A stretch of 64,000 nucleotides of DNA from Streptomyces typhae. GTDB taxonomy: Bacteria; Actinomycetota; Actinomycetes; Streptomycetales; Streptomycetaceae. Of this stretch, positions 43,965 through 51,792 are shown piece by piece. Where the stretch lies: the NCBI RefSeq assembly GCF_009755605.1, contig NZ_WPNZ01000005.1, forward strand, positions 1 to 64,000. Reading direction: 5' to 3'. Numbering within the stretch: the first letter of the stretch is position 1; the number at the start of each line of letters is the position of its first letter. A model generated the notes under the pieces. That model saw only the letters and a list, made by a program, of their open reading frames with translations. It did no database searches and had not been told where the DNA came from. Both the position numbers and the translations under genes were made by a program.

Positions 43965-45107
43965 CTAGCCGATGAGTTCGCCCACGAGCGCGGCGACCTG
44001 CTCCACTTCGATGAGGAAGCCGTCGTGACCGTACGGGGACTCGATCACCCGGACGTGATCCGCGTGGGGGAGTCCGGCCGCCAGCTCCGTCTGCTGGAGC
44101 AGCGGATAGAGGCGGTCGGAGTCGACGCCCGCCACGAGGGCCCTGGCCGTCACCCGGCTCAGGGCGGCCCGCGTACCGCCTCGGCCGCGGCCGATGTCGT
44201 GACTGTTCATGGCCTGTGCCAGCGTGACGTAGCTGCCCGCGTCGAAGCGGCGCTCCAGCTTGGCGGCGTGGTGGTCGAGATAGGACTCCACCTGGTACCG
44301 GCCGCCGTGCCAGGGGTCCTCCGTGCCCTGCGGGGCGCGGCCGAAGCGGCCCTGTAGCTCCCGTTCGCTGCGGTAGGTGACGTGGGCGAGACGACGGGCC
44401 AGGCCGAGTCCCGCGTGCGGGCCGAGTCCGGGTCCGGCGTCGTGGTAGTCGCCGCCGCGCCAGTGGGGGTCGCCGCGGATGGCGTGGAGCTGGATGTTCG
44501 CCCAGGCGATCTGCTCCGCGCTCGCCGCGGCCGCCGTGGCGAGCAGCAGGAGCGCCCGCGTCCGCCACGGATGCGTCACGGCCCATTCCAGAGCTCGCAT
44601 GCCCCCCATCGAACCGCCGACGACCAGGGCCCAGCGGTCGATGCCCAGGGAGTCGGCGAGGCCTGCCTCGGCGGCCACCTGGTCACGTTGCGTCAGGTGG
44701 GGGAAGGCCCCGCCCCAGTGGCGTCCCTCGGGGGTGCGGGACGCCGGTCCCGTGCTGCCCTGGCAGCCGCCGAGCACGTTCGGAGCCACGACGAACCAGC
44801 GGTCCGTGTCGAGCGCGCGCCCGGCGCCGATGAGCCCGTCCCACCAGCCCGGGGTGGGGTGTCCGGGTGCGGCGGGGCCGACGACGTGGCTGTCGCCGGT
44901 CAGGGCGTGCAGGACGAGGACCGCGTTGGACCGGTCGGGAGCGAGCCGCCCCCACGTCTCGAACGCCAGCCGCACGCCCGGAAGTTCACCACCGGCTTCC
45001 AGCGGAAGCGGTGCGTCGCGCTCGTACCACTGACGGCGACCGGGCGGGTCCCCCTCCCGCCAGGCGCCGGAGGCCGGCGGGAGAGGGACCGCGGACGGTG
45101 TCAGCAC
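43965..45107 (-). CDS. metX: Homoserine O-acetyltransferase
   Basis: A 380-residue alpha/beta-hydrolase-fold acyltransferase making O-acetylhomoserine, the substrate of MetY. Motifs: VLVLHALTGDSHVVGPA, VVAPNVLGGCQGSTGP, nucleophile VVGGSMGGMRALEW, acid in LVAGVDSDRLYPL and the catalytic His in ESPYGHDGFLIE. The GTG start has no strong ribosome binding site, but lies only 5 bases after the metY stop, so it is likely translated by coupling with metY. Confidence 0.95.
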   Translation of the reverse strand: MLTPSAVPLPPASGAWREGDPPGRRQWYERDAPLPLEAGGELPGVRLAFETWGRLAPDRSNAVLVLHALTGDSHVVGPAAPGHPTPGWWDGLIGAGRALDTDRWFVVAPNVLGGCQGSTGPASRTPEGRHWGGAFPHLTQRDQVAAEAGLADSLGIDRWALVVGGSMGGMRALEWAVTHPWRTRALLLLATAAAASAEQIAWANIQLHAIRGDPHWRGGDYHDAGPGLGPHAGLGLARRLAHVTYRSERELQGRFGRAPQGTEDPWHGGRYQVESYLDHHAAKLERRFDAGSYVTLAQAMNSHDIGRGRGGTRAALSRVTARALVAGVDSDRLYPLLQQTELAAGLPHADHVRVIESPYGHDGFLIEVEQVAALVGELIG

Positions 45108-45112
45108 GGTGT

Positions 45113-46474
45113 TCAGGACGCGGCCTTCGCCGCGCGGAAGCCTGCCTCCAGGTCCGCCTTGAGGTCGGCGAGGTTCTCGATGCCGACCGACAGGCGCACC
45201 AGGCCGGGGGAGGTGCCGGTGGCGGCCAGTTGCTCCTCGTCGAGCTGGCTGTGCGTCGTCGACGCCGGGTGGATGATGAGGCTGCGTACGTCACCGATGT
45301 TGGCGAGGTGGCTGAAGAGCTCCACGGCGTCCACGAACCGCCTGCCCGCCTCGACACCGTCCCGCAGTTCGAAGGAGACCACCGCGCCGGCGCCGTTCGG
45401 CAGGTACTTCCGCCCCGCTTCGTACCACTTGCTGGACTTGAGGCCCGGATAGTGGACGGCGGCGACCTCGTCCCGCTGCTCCAGCCACTCGGCCAGGGCG
45501 CGTGCGTTGCTGGAGTGCCGGTCGATCCGCAGGCTGAGCGTCTCGACGCCTTGCAGGAGCAGGAATGCGGAGTGTGGGGACAGGGCGGGCCCGAGGTCGC
45601 GCAGCAGTTGTACGCGGAGCTTGACGGCGAACGCCCCCGGACCCAGCGCGTCCCAGTACCGCAGCCCGTGGTAGCTGGGGTCGGGCTCGGTGAAGTCCGG
45701 GAACCGCTCGGCGTGCGCCCCGAAGTCGAAGGTTCCGCCGTCGACGACCACGCCCGCGACGGCCGTGCCGTGCCCGCCGAGGAACTTGGTCGCCGAGTGG
45801 ACCACGATGTCCGCTCCGTGCTCGATGGGCCGCAGCAGATAGGGAGTCGGGATGGTGTTGTCCACGATCAGCGGCAGTCCGGCCGCGTGCGCCACGTCCG
45901 CGACCCCTCGTACGTCGAGCACGTCGCCACGGGGATTGCCGAGCGTCTCCGCGAACAGGGCCTTGGTGTCCGGCCGGATCGCCGCCCGCCACGCGTCGAG
46001 GTCGTCCGGGTCGTCCACGAACGACACCGTGACGCCGAGCCTCGGCAGCGTGTGCCGGAACAGGTTGTACGTGCCGCCGTACAACGACGTACTGGAGACG
46101 ATGTGATCGCCGGAGCGCGCCAGCGTCAGGATCGCCAGGGTCTCCGCCGCCTGCCCGGAGGAGAGCGCCACAGCCGCGACCCCGCCCTCCAGGGCCGCGA
46201 CGCGCTGCTCGAAGACGTCCTGGGTGGGGTTGTGGATACGGGTGTAGATGTTGCCGGGCTCGGCGAGCGCGAACAGGTCGGCGGCGTGCTGGGTGTCCCG
46301 GAACACGAACGACGTCGTCTGGTAGATCGGCGTCGCGCGGGCTCCGGTCGTCGGGTCGGGCACCGCCCCGGCGTGGACCTGCTTGGTCTCGAACGACCAG
46401 GCCGAGGTGTCGGGCCGGGCGGACGGCTCCTCAGGGGTGTGGCCGGCGGTGACGGAGTCGACGGGTTGGCTCAT
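45113..46474 (-). CDS. metY: O-acetylhomoserine sulfhydrylase
   Basis: A 453-residue PLP enzyme of the Cys/Met metabolism family, making homocysteine from O-acetylhomoserine and sulfide. The PLP lysine is in VVHSATKFLGGHGTAVAG; other motifs are ATPIYQTTSFVFRDTQHAAD, SSGQAAETLAIL, FAETLGNPRGDVLDV and LVRLSVGIENLADLKADLEA. AAGGGAG lies 8 bases before the ATG. It is followed by metX at 5 bases and preceded by a cysteine leader peptide 202 bases upstream. Confidence 0.95.
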   Translation of the reverse strand: MSQPVDSVTAGHTPEEPSARPDTSAWSFETKQVHAGAVPDPTTGARATPIYQTTSFVFRDTQHAADLFALAEPGNIYTRIHNPTQDVFEQRVAALEGGVAAVALSSGQAAETLAILTLARSGDHIVSSTSLYGGTYNLFRHTLPRLGVTVSFVDDPDDLDAWRAAIRPDTKALFAETLGNPRGDVLDVRGVADVAHAAGLPLIVDNTIPTPYLLRPIEHGADIVVHSATKFLGGHGTAVAGVVVDGGTFDFGAHAERFPDFTEPDPSYHGLRYWDALGPGAFAVKLRVQLLRDLGPALSPHSAFLLLQGVETLSLRIDRHSSNARALAEWLEQRDEVAAVHYPGLKSSKWYEAGRKYLPNGAGAVVSFELRDGVEAGRRFVDAVELFSHLANIGDVRSLIIHPASTTHSQLDEEQLAATGTSPGLVRLSVGIENLADLKADLEAGFRAAKAAS

Positions 46475-46501
46475 GGTGGTGCTCCCTTGCGCGGATGGCG
46501 G

Positions 46502-46555
46502 AGTTGTCCCGTGGTGCGTAGTTGTGCCGTGATGCGGAGTTGTCCCGTGATGCGG
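46502..46555. repeat. 18-base tandem repeat in the metY leader
   Basis: Three units of AGTTGTCCCGTGATGCGG or one- to three-base variants lie at 46502-46519, 46520-46537 and 46538-46555, between the leader peptide and metY. They lie in the presumed untranslated leader, where they could alter RNA folding. Confidence 0.85.
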
Positions 46556-46676
46556 GGAACGGGGAAGCGCGAAAGAACCGCAGGGCTTCCTGCCGCGCCC
46601 GGGAATGCGGGCAGCGGTCAGCGGTCAGCCCTGTGAGGAGGGGAAGAGATGACCTGGTCAGTGCCGGAGCGCGGAC

Positions 46677-46751
46677 TCAGCTCGCGGCAGGACAACCCAT
46701 GGTGGTGACGCGCCCGTAGTCGACGTGGCGACGGGTCACGAGCAAGGTCAT
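46677..46751 (-). CDS. Cysteine leader peptide upstream of metY
   Basis: A 24-residue peptide, MTLLVTRRHVDYGRVTTMGC followed by PAAS. It has the RRHVD..RV...C pattern of actinomycete sulfur leader peptides, with its Cys near the end. No Shine-Dalgarno sequence precedes the ATG; a TATGGT element lies 11 bases upstream, so the mRNA is probably leaderless or nearly so. It is well placed to attenuate the metY-metX operon, 202 bases downstream. The mechanism is inferred from the known class. Confidence 0.7.
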   Translation of the reverse strand: MTLLVTRRHVDYGRVTTMGCPAAS

Positions 46752-46759
46752 GGAGTCAG

Positions 46760-46781
46760 GTAACCATATGGGGATGGTCAC
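46760..46781. promoter_or_regulatory. Inverted repeat at the promoter of the metY leader
   Basis: GTAACCAT (46760-46767) and ATGGTCAC (46774-46781) pair with one mismatch around ATGGGG, overlapping the presumed -10 element of the leader transcript. It could bind a sulfur regulator; none is encoded nearby. Confidence 0.4.
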
Positions 46782-46939
46782 GCACCAGCACACGGCAGTT
46801 GTCTCACGGCAGTTGTCTCACCGGCTGGAACGCACGTGCGTACATCCCCCCTGACACCACCCCTGATTCCGCGGGGGCTTCGTACGGGGGCAGGGTGCGC
46901 CTCTTTCCTTGGATGGCACGCGGTGCCATATTAGTAGGC

Positions 46940-48364
46940 ATGGATTCTCCCATCTCCGCTGGGACGTCGCAGGCTTGGGTGGCACTGGGTGCCGACCCTT
47001 CGTTGCTCGACCGGGTGTCCTACGGCGGTCCGTCCGGAGGGCTGCCGGCGCGGCTGCCCGTCATGGAGCTGGCGCGGGCCACCGTCGCGGTGTGCTCGCT
47101 CGCGGCCGCCGAGCTCGCTTCCGTACGCATGGGACGCCGCCCGGTGCCCCGCGTGCGGGTCGATGACGGGGCGGTCACGACGGCGTTCCTCAGCGACCGG
47201 CTGGTGCGGGTCGACGGGCGGGCGTGGCCGGCCTTCTCGCCGCTGTCCCGGTTCTGGCGGGCGACCGACGGATGGGTTCGTACCCACGCCAACTACCCGC
47301 ACCACCGGGCCCGATTGCTCGACGCTCTCGGGGTGCCGGGGAACGCCGCGAGCAGTGCGGAGGCGGTGGGCGCGGTGGCGCGGGCGATCGCGGGGCTCAC
47401 CGCGCTGGAAGTGCAGGAGACCGTGTACGCGGCAGGCGGTTTGGCCGTCGCGGCACGCGGCCCCGGGGACTGGGCGAAGAGCGAGCAGGGGATCGCGACC
47501 GCGGGGCAGCCGCTGCTGACGGCGGCGCGCATCGACGATGCCCCGTACCGGATGATGCCCGGTGGTGCCGCACTGCCGTGCGCGGGGCTGCGCGTTCTGG
47601 ATCTGACCCGAGTACTGGCGGGGCCGGTGGCCACCCGAACACTCGCGTTGCTCGGCGCCGACGTGCTGCGGATCGACGCCCCGCAGCTGCCGGAGAGTCA
47701 GGAGGCCCACAACGACACGGGAATGGGCAAGCGCTCGACCACTCTGAACCTGGAAGAGGCCACCGGCCGCAGGACCTTCGAGGAACTGCTCGAAGCGGCG
47801 GACGTGGTGGTCACCGGTTACCGGCCGGGTGCGCTGGAACGGTTCGGGCTGACGCCCGAGGCGCTCGCCGTACGCCGCCCAGGCCTCGTGATCGCCCAGC
47901 TCTCCGCGTGGGGCCGTTACGGACCGTGGAGCGAGCGGCGCGGCTTCGACAGCCTGGTCCAGGTCGCCACCGGCATCGCCGAGCTGGAGGGCTCACCGGA
48001 CGCGCCCGGTACGCTGCCCGCCCAGGCGCTCGACCACGGCACCGGCTATCTGCTCGCGGCCGGTGTCCTGCGCGCGCTCACCGAGCAGCATCGCACGGGC
48101 GGCACCCGGCTGGTCCGCCTGGCCCTGGCACGGACCGCGCATTGGTTGGTCCACGAGCTGGCACCCGCTTCGGGTGAGGGTGAGGGTGGGGGTGGGGGTG
48201 AGGACGAGGGCTTCGACGCCGACCGTCGGCTGACCGAGACCGACAGCCCCATGGGTCGGCTGCGGTACGCGCTGCCACCGGTGTCCTACGACGGGGGCCC
48301 GGTGAACTGGGCCCGCCCGTCCGGGCTTTGGGGAACGGATGCCCCTGTCTGGGGCGGCGCCTGA
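46940..48364 (+). CDS. CaiB/BaiF CoA-transferase family protein
   Basis: A 474-residue protein with two CaiB/BaiF (class III CoA-transferase) regions; the clearer one has LRVLDLTRVLAGPVATRTLA, LLGADVLRIDAP, NDTGMGKRSTTLNLEEATGR and DVVVTGYRPGALERFGL. Class III enzymes use an aspartate to move CoA between acids; the substrate is unknown. Near the C-terminus a poly-glycine stretch (GEGEGGGGGEDEG) joins the last domain. ATG 46940 begins a clear coding region, with ATATTAGTAGGC directly upstream, which may indicate a very short leader. The long upstream extension to 46799 is not supported. Confidence 0.82.
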   Translation: MDSPISAGTSQAWVALGADPSLLDRVSYGGPSGGLPARLPVMELARATVAVCSLAAAELASVRMGRRPVPRVRVDDGAVTTAFLSDRLVRVDGRAWPAFSPLSRFWRATDGWVRTHANYPHHRARLLDALGVPGNAASSAEAVGAVARAIAGLTALEVQETVYAAGGLAVAARGPGDWAKSEQGIATAGQPLLTAARIDDAPYRMMPGGAALPCAGLRVLDLTRVLAGPVATRTLALLGADVLRIDAPQLPESQEAHNDTGMGKRSTTLNLEEATGRRTFEELLEAADVVVTGYRPGALERFGLTPEALAVRRPGLVIAQLSAWGRYGPWSERRGFDSLVQVATGIAELEGSPDAPGTLPAQALDHGTGYLLAAGVLRALTEQHRTGGTRLVRLALARTAHWLVHELAPASGEGEGGGGGEDEGFDADRRLTETDSPMGRLRYALPPVSYDGGPVNWARPSGLWGTDAPVWGGA

Positions 48365-48564
48365 CGAATGCTGCCGGGACGGTGCGGGCGTCACGCCGCG
48401 GCAGTGCGGCGCGCTCGTCACGCCGCGGCGGTTGTGCGATGGGGCTGATCAGCGACCCAGGCGGAGCCGCGCCCGCCCCCATAGCATGGGTCTCGCTCCG
48501 ACACCGCAGCGGCGGATCATCCACCGGGGCGGCTGCCCGGCCAAGACCTGAACGGGAGACGGAA

Positions 48565-49506
48565 GTGCGCGCACGGGGCATCAACTACGACACAGGGTTC
48601 CTCCCGGGGGAAGAACTCTCCCGCAAGAGCTTCACCCCTGAGACGGTCCGGCACGACATGGCGGTGATCTCCGGGGATCTCCGCTGTGACGCCGTTCGCG
48701 TCTCCGGACGAGAGCCTGAACGGTTGAGCATCGCTGCCCGGCACGCCGCGGACGCGGGCCTCGAGGTCTGGTTCGCCCCCTTTCCCGTGGACCTCCCCCA
48801 TGACCAGTTGCTCCCGTACTTCGCCGACTGCGCCGCTCGGGCCGAAGCACTACGGGAGGGCGGCGCCGATGTGGTGTTCGTCGCCGGCTGCGAGATCAGC
48901 GCGTTCTGCGGCGGCTTCCTCCCGGGCGACACCTACGGCGACCGCATGCGGACCATGGCCGGCGCCGACATGGAGTGGTGGTCCGCCCTCGGACCGGTGC
49001 AAGAACGCCTCAACGACTTCCTCTCCCGGGCAGCCGTGACCGTCCGCAGCCACTTCGGCGGGCAGGTCACCTACGCCTCGGCCCCCTGGGAGGCCGTCGA
49101 CTGGGGAGCGTTCGACTTCGTCGGCATAGACGCCTACCGGGCCGCCTACAACGCCGAAAGCTTCCGGCAGGAGCTGCGGGGGCACCTCGTCCACGGCAAG
49201 CCGGTCGCGGTGACCGAGTACGGAACCTGTGCGTACCGGGGGGCGGGAGAACGTGGTGGCATGGCCTGGCAGGTACCGCACGGCGCGGTCCCGGACGAGG
49301 ACGAGCAGACGCGCTACCTGACCGAACTGCTGGACATCTTCGAGGACGAAGGCGTGGACACCGCGCTCTGGTTCACCTTCGCCGCCTACAGCAGACCCGG
49401 GGAGCAGGACCTCGGCTCCTACGGCGTCGTCCGGATGCTCGACGAGAGACGCTGGGAGCCGAAGAAGGTTTTCCACACGATGGCCGCCAGATACCGACGC
49501 GGCTGA
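48565..49506 (+). CDS. Glycosidase-like TIM-barrel protein, cytoplasmic paralogue
   Basis: A 313-residue protein that matches the exported protein at 3456 over most of its length: VAGCEISAF, GAFDFVGIDAYRAAY, HGKPVAVTEYGTCAYRGAG and GGMAWQVP versus the same blocks there. It has no signal peptide. The two Glu residues expected of a clan GH-A barrel are kept (GCE and TEYG). GTG 48565 has GGAG 7 bases upstream. Relatives are called abortive infection proteins without proof. It is followed by the carboxylate-amine ligase gene. Confidence 0.65.
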   Translation: MRARGINYDTGFLPGEELSRKSFTPETVRHDMAVISGDLRCDAVRVSGREPERLSIAARHAADAGLEVWFAPFPVDLPHDQLLPYFADCAARAEALREGGADVVFVAGCEISAFCGGFLPGDTYGDRMRTMAGADMEWWSALGPVQERLNDFLSRAAVTVRSHFGGQVTYASAPWEAVDWGAFDFVGIDAYRAAYNAESFRQELRGHLVHGKPVAVTEYGTCAYRGAGERGGMAWQVPHGAVPDEDEQTRYLTELLDIFEDEGVDTALWFTFAAYSRPGEQDLGSYGVVRMLDERRWEPKKVFHTMAARYRRG

Positions 49507-49603
49507 TTCTTCAGCCGTGGGGTGGTGCCGCCGGGTGACCTCCGATGGGCCGGTTGCCGGAGCTGACGGTGAGGGTTCCGCGGGCGCGGGGGAGTGTGGC
49601 CTG

Positions 49604-50743
49604 ATGGAGGACACCAGCAGCAGGGCGGGTTCCGGGCGGCGTGCGCGGGCGGGCAATGGCGGCCGGCCGCCGACGGTGGGGGTGGAGGAGGAGCTCTTCC
49701 TGGTGGACCCTGGCAGCGGTGCCGTGGTGGACGCCGGCCCGCGGGTGGCCGCCCGTGCTGCGCGGGTGCTGGGGGATCTGGTGAGCGGGGAGTTCACCGG
49801 TCTGCAGATCGAGATCCGGACGCCGCCGTGCACGCGCATGGAGGAGCTGCACGGGCATCTGGTGCGGCTGCGTCAGGGGGTAGCTGCCTGCGCGGCGCAG
49901 GAGGGGCTGGGGGTGTGTCCTTCCGCGACGCCCGTGATCGGCGGGTTCCCGGTCCCGGTGAGCGCAGGCCCGCGGTACCGGGCCAGTGTGGACCTGTACC
50001 GGTCGCTGATGGACGACTTCGCGGTCTGCGCCATGCACGTCCACGTGTTCCTGCCGGACCGGGACGTGGCCGTGCGGGTCGGCAATCATCTGCGGGCGTG
50101 GCTGCCGCTGCTGGTGGAGATGACCGCGAACTCACCGTTCCACTCCGGGCGCGACACCGGCTACGCGAGCTGGCGCTCGGTGATCCGGCTGGGCCTGCCG
50201 ATTCTGGGGCCGCCGCCGTACGCCGAGTCCTTCGAGGACTACCGGCGCACCGCCGCGGCACTGGCCGCGGCGGGAGCGATGCCCTTCGCCGATCTGCCGT
50301 TCTGGGACATCCGCCCGCACCCGCGCCTGCCGACCCTGGAAGTCAGATGCATGGACGTGCCCGCCGCGCCCGCTGACTCCGCAGCGGTGGCCGCTGTCGT
50401 CCGCGCCCTGGTGGTGACCTGTACGCGTCTGGTGGAAGGGGGCGACCACGGGCCGCGTCTGGGCGGTGAACTGCTGCGCGGGGCCTACTGGTACGGCACG
50501 CGTGACGGCTGGAGCGGCCAGGGCCTGGACGCGCTGTCCCGAGCGATGCTGCCGGCACCTGAACGCGCCCGGCGGCTGGTGGACCATATCGGCGGTGCAC
50601 TGCAGGAACTGGGGGACCTGGAGAGGGTCGTCGCCTTCTTCGACCGCCTGGCCGCCCGCGGCACCGGCGCAGACCGCCAACGCGCGGCGCACCGTGCGGG
50701 CGGCCTGCCCCAGGTGGTCACCGACCTGAGCATCCGCCCCTGA
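49604..50743 (+). CDS. YbdK-type carboxylate-amine ligase
   Basis: A 379-residue protein of glutamate-cysteine ligase family 2: PTVGVEEELFLVDPGSGAVV at the N-terminus, GLQIEIRTPPCTRMEELH, CAMHVHVFLPDRDVAVRVGN and TLEVRCMDVPAAPADSAAV. Members form gamma-glutamyl or other amide bonds with ATP. GGGGAG lies 9 bases before ATG 49604. Length is normal. It is not clearly in one operon with its neighbours: the 2-oxoglutarate enzyme starts 259 bases downstream on the same strand. Confidence 0.87.
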   Translation: MEDTSSRAGSGRRARAGNGGRPPTVGVEEELFLVDPGSGAVVDAGPRVAARAARVLGDLVSGEFTGLQIEIRTPPCTRMEELHGHLVRLRQGVAACAAQEGLGVCPSATPVIGGFPVPVSAGPRYRASVDLYRSLMDDFAVCAMHVHVFLPDRDVAVRVGNHLRAWLPLLVEMTANSPFHSGRDTGYASWRSVIRLGLPILGPPPYAESFEDYRRTAAALAAAGAMPFADLPFWDIRPHPRLPTLEVRCMDVPAAPADSAAVAAVVRALVVTCTRLVEGGDHGPRLGGELLRGAYWYGTRDGWSGQGLDALSRAMLPAPERARRLVDHIGGALQELGDLERVVAFFDRLAARGTGADRQRAAHRAGGLPQVVTDLSIRP

Positions 50744-51002
50744 CACCGATACCAGACCCGCGGCAGCACCTGAACCCGCGCCGCGAGGGTGCCGTACGTG
50801 GGCGACGTCGGCCAGGGGAGCCCACGTCGGCAGAACGCGAGACGAGTGCGAGAGGACGGCGAGACGAGCGCGAGAGGAAGGCGAGAGAAACACGAGACGC
50901 AGAGGGCGTCCGCCTTCTGGAGCGAGCGTTCACCCGATCGGCGTAGCGGCCGCGCGGCCATCTCACCGTGCGGCGTACGGGCACCACCTGTCTCATGGAG
51001 GT
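50744..51002. other. 259-base gap with a 22-base tandem repeat
   Basis: GCGAGACGAGTGCGAGAGGACG (50837-50858) is repeated at 50859-50880 with two changes, and a partial third copy begins at 50881. The rest is non-coding. No promoter could be named. The ribosome binding site GGAGGT (50998-51003 region) abuts the following start codon. Confidence 0.6.
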
Positions 51003-51743
51003 ATGCGAGATCTCAGCGCACCTGTACACCAAGCTGTTGAGGACCATGTGGCCTCGGAGGCGTTCCGCGCCGCGATACCCGCACTGCGCCAGAGCTACCA
51101 GCAGAGCGACTTCGCCGAGATACCTGCCTTCATGCCGGACGACGTCTTCCACAGCACCCTGCGGGAGCTCGAGGAACTGTTCCACCACCAGAGCCACCGC
51201 CGGGAGGTGCACATCGAGCAGAGCGGCGGCACCCCGCGCAGATTCAACACCCTCGCACGCGACGTCATCGCCCAGGGCAGCAGCGTCATCCCTGCGGTCT
51301 TCGCCTCACCCGCCATGCGCGCGGCGCTCGAGGAGATCGTGGGTGAGAAGGTCCTGCCGGTTCCCTACGAGCCGGAGCAGTACATCGCCACGCGGCTGCA
51401 CGAGACGAGCGATGTGCACGGCTGGCACTGGGACGACTACACATGGGCGCTGGTATGGATCTTCAAAATGCCTGACGAGGGCCACGGCGGGAGCCTGGAG
51501 TACGTCAAGGACGTGCCGTGGGAGCCCGAGAACCCCCGGGTCGAGGAGTACGTGGCCACGGGCCCGGTGATCCGCAGGCACCCCGCCGCCGGCAGCGCCT
51601 ACCTCCTCAAGGCGGGCAGCGCACTGCACCGGGTCTCACCGCTGTCCTGCGCGGCCGAGCGCATGATGGTCTGCTTCAGCTTCGCCAGCACGACCGACCT
51701 TGAAGACGAACGCAGCCACGAAAGCATCCAGGCCCTCTTCTGA
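51003..51743 (+). CDS. Fe(II)/2-oxoglutarate dioxygenase, BesD/HalD-like
   Basis: A 246-residue protein with the BesD/HalD layout: metal ligands H142-x-D144 in VHGWHWDDYTWALVWIF and H209 in SALHRVSPLS, then R220 in AAERMMVCFSF for 2-oxoglutarate. In the halogenases the Asp of the HxD motif is Gly; its presence here predicts a hydroxylase, not a halogenase. Known relatives act on free amino acids such as lysine. From memory the family is also called ArpA-like. ATG 51003 sits directly behind GGAGGT, an unusually tight spacing. A carboxylate-amine ligase gene lies upstream. Confidence 0.75.
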   Translation: MRDLSAPVHQAVEDHVASEAFRAAIPALRQSYQQSDFAEIPAFMPDDVFHSTLRELEELFHHQSHRREVHIEQSGGTPRRFNTLARDVIAQGSSVIPAVFASPAMRAALEEIVGEKVLPVPYEPEQYIATRLHETSDVHGWHWDDYTWALVWIFKMPDEGHGGSLEYVKDVPWEPENPRVEEYVATGPVIRRHPAAGSAYLLKAGSALHRVSPLSCAAERMMVCFSFASTTDLEDERSHESIQALF

Positions 51744-51792
51744 ATCCTCGCCCCGCGGCAACCCTCCTCAGTCTGACCGCGTCGATGAGGGC

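Noticed and set aside
46475..46676. SAM riboswitch before metY
   Set aside because: No recognisable SAM aptamer; the leader peptide is the better supported control element.
51003..51743. Amino-acid halogenase
   Set aside because: The HxD aspartate is present (D144), which in this family predicts hydroxylation.
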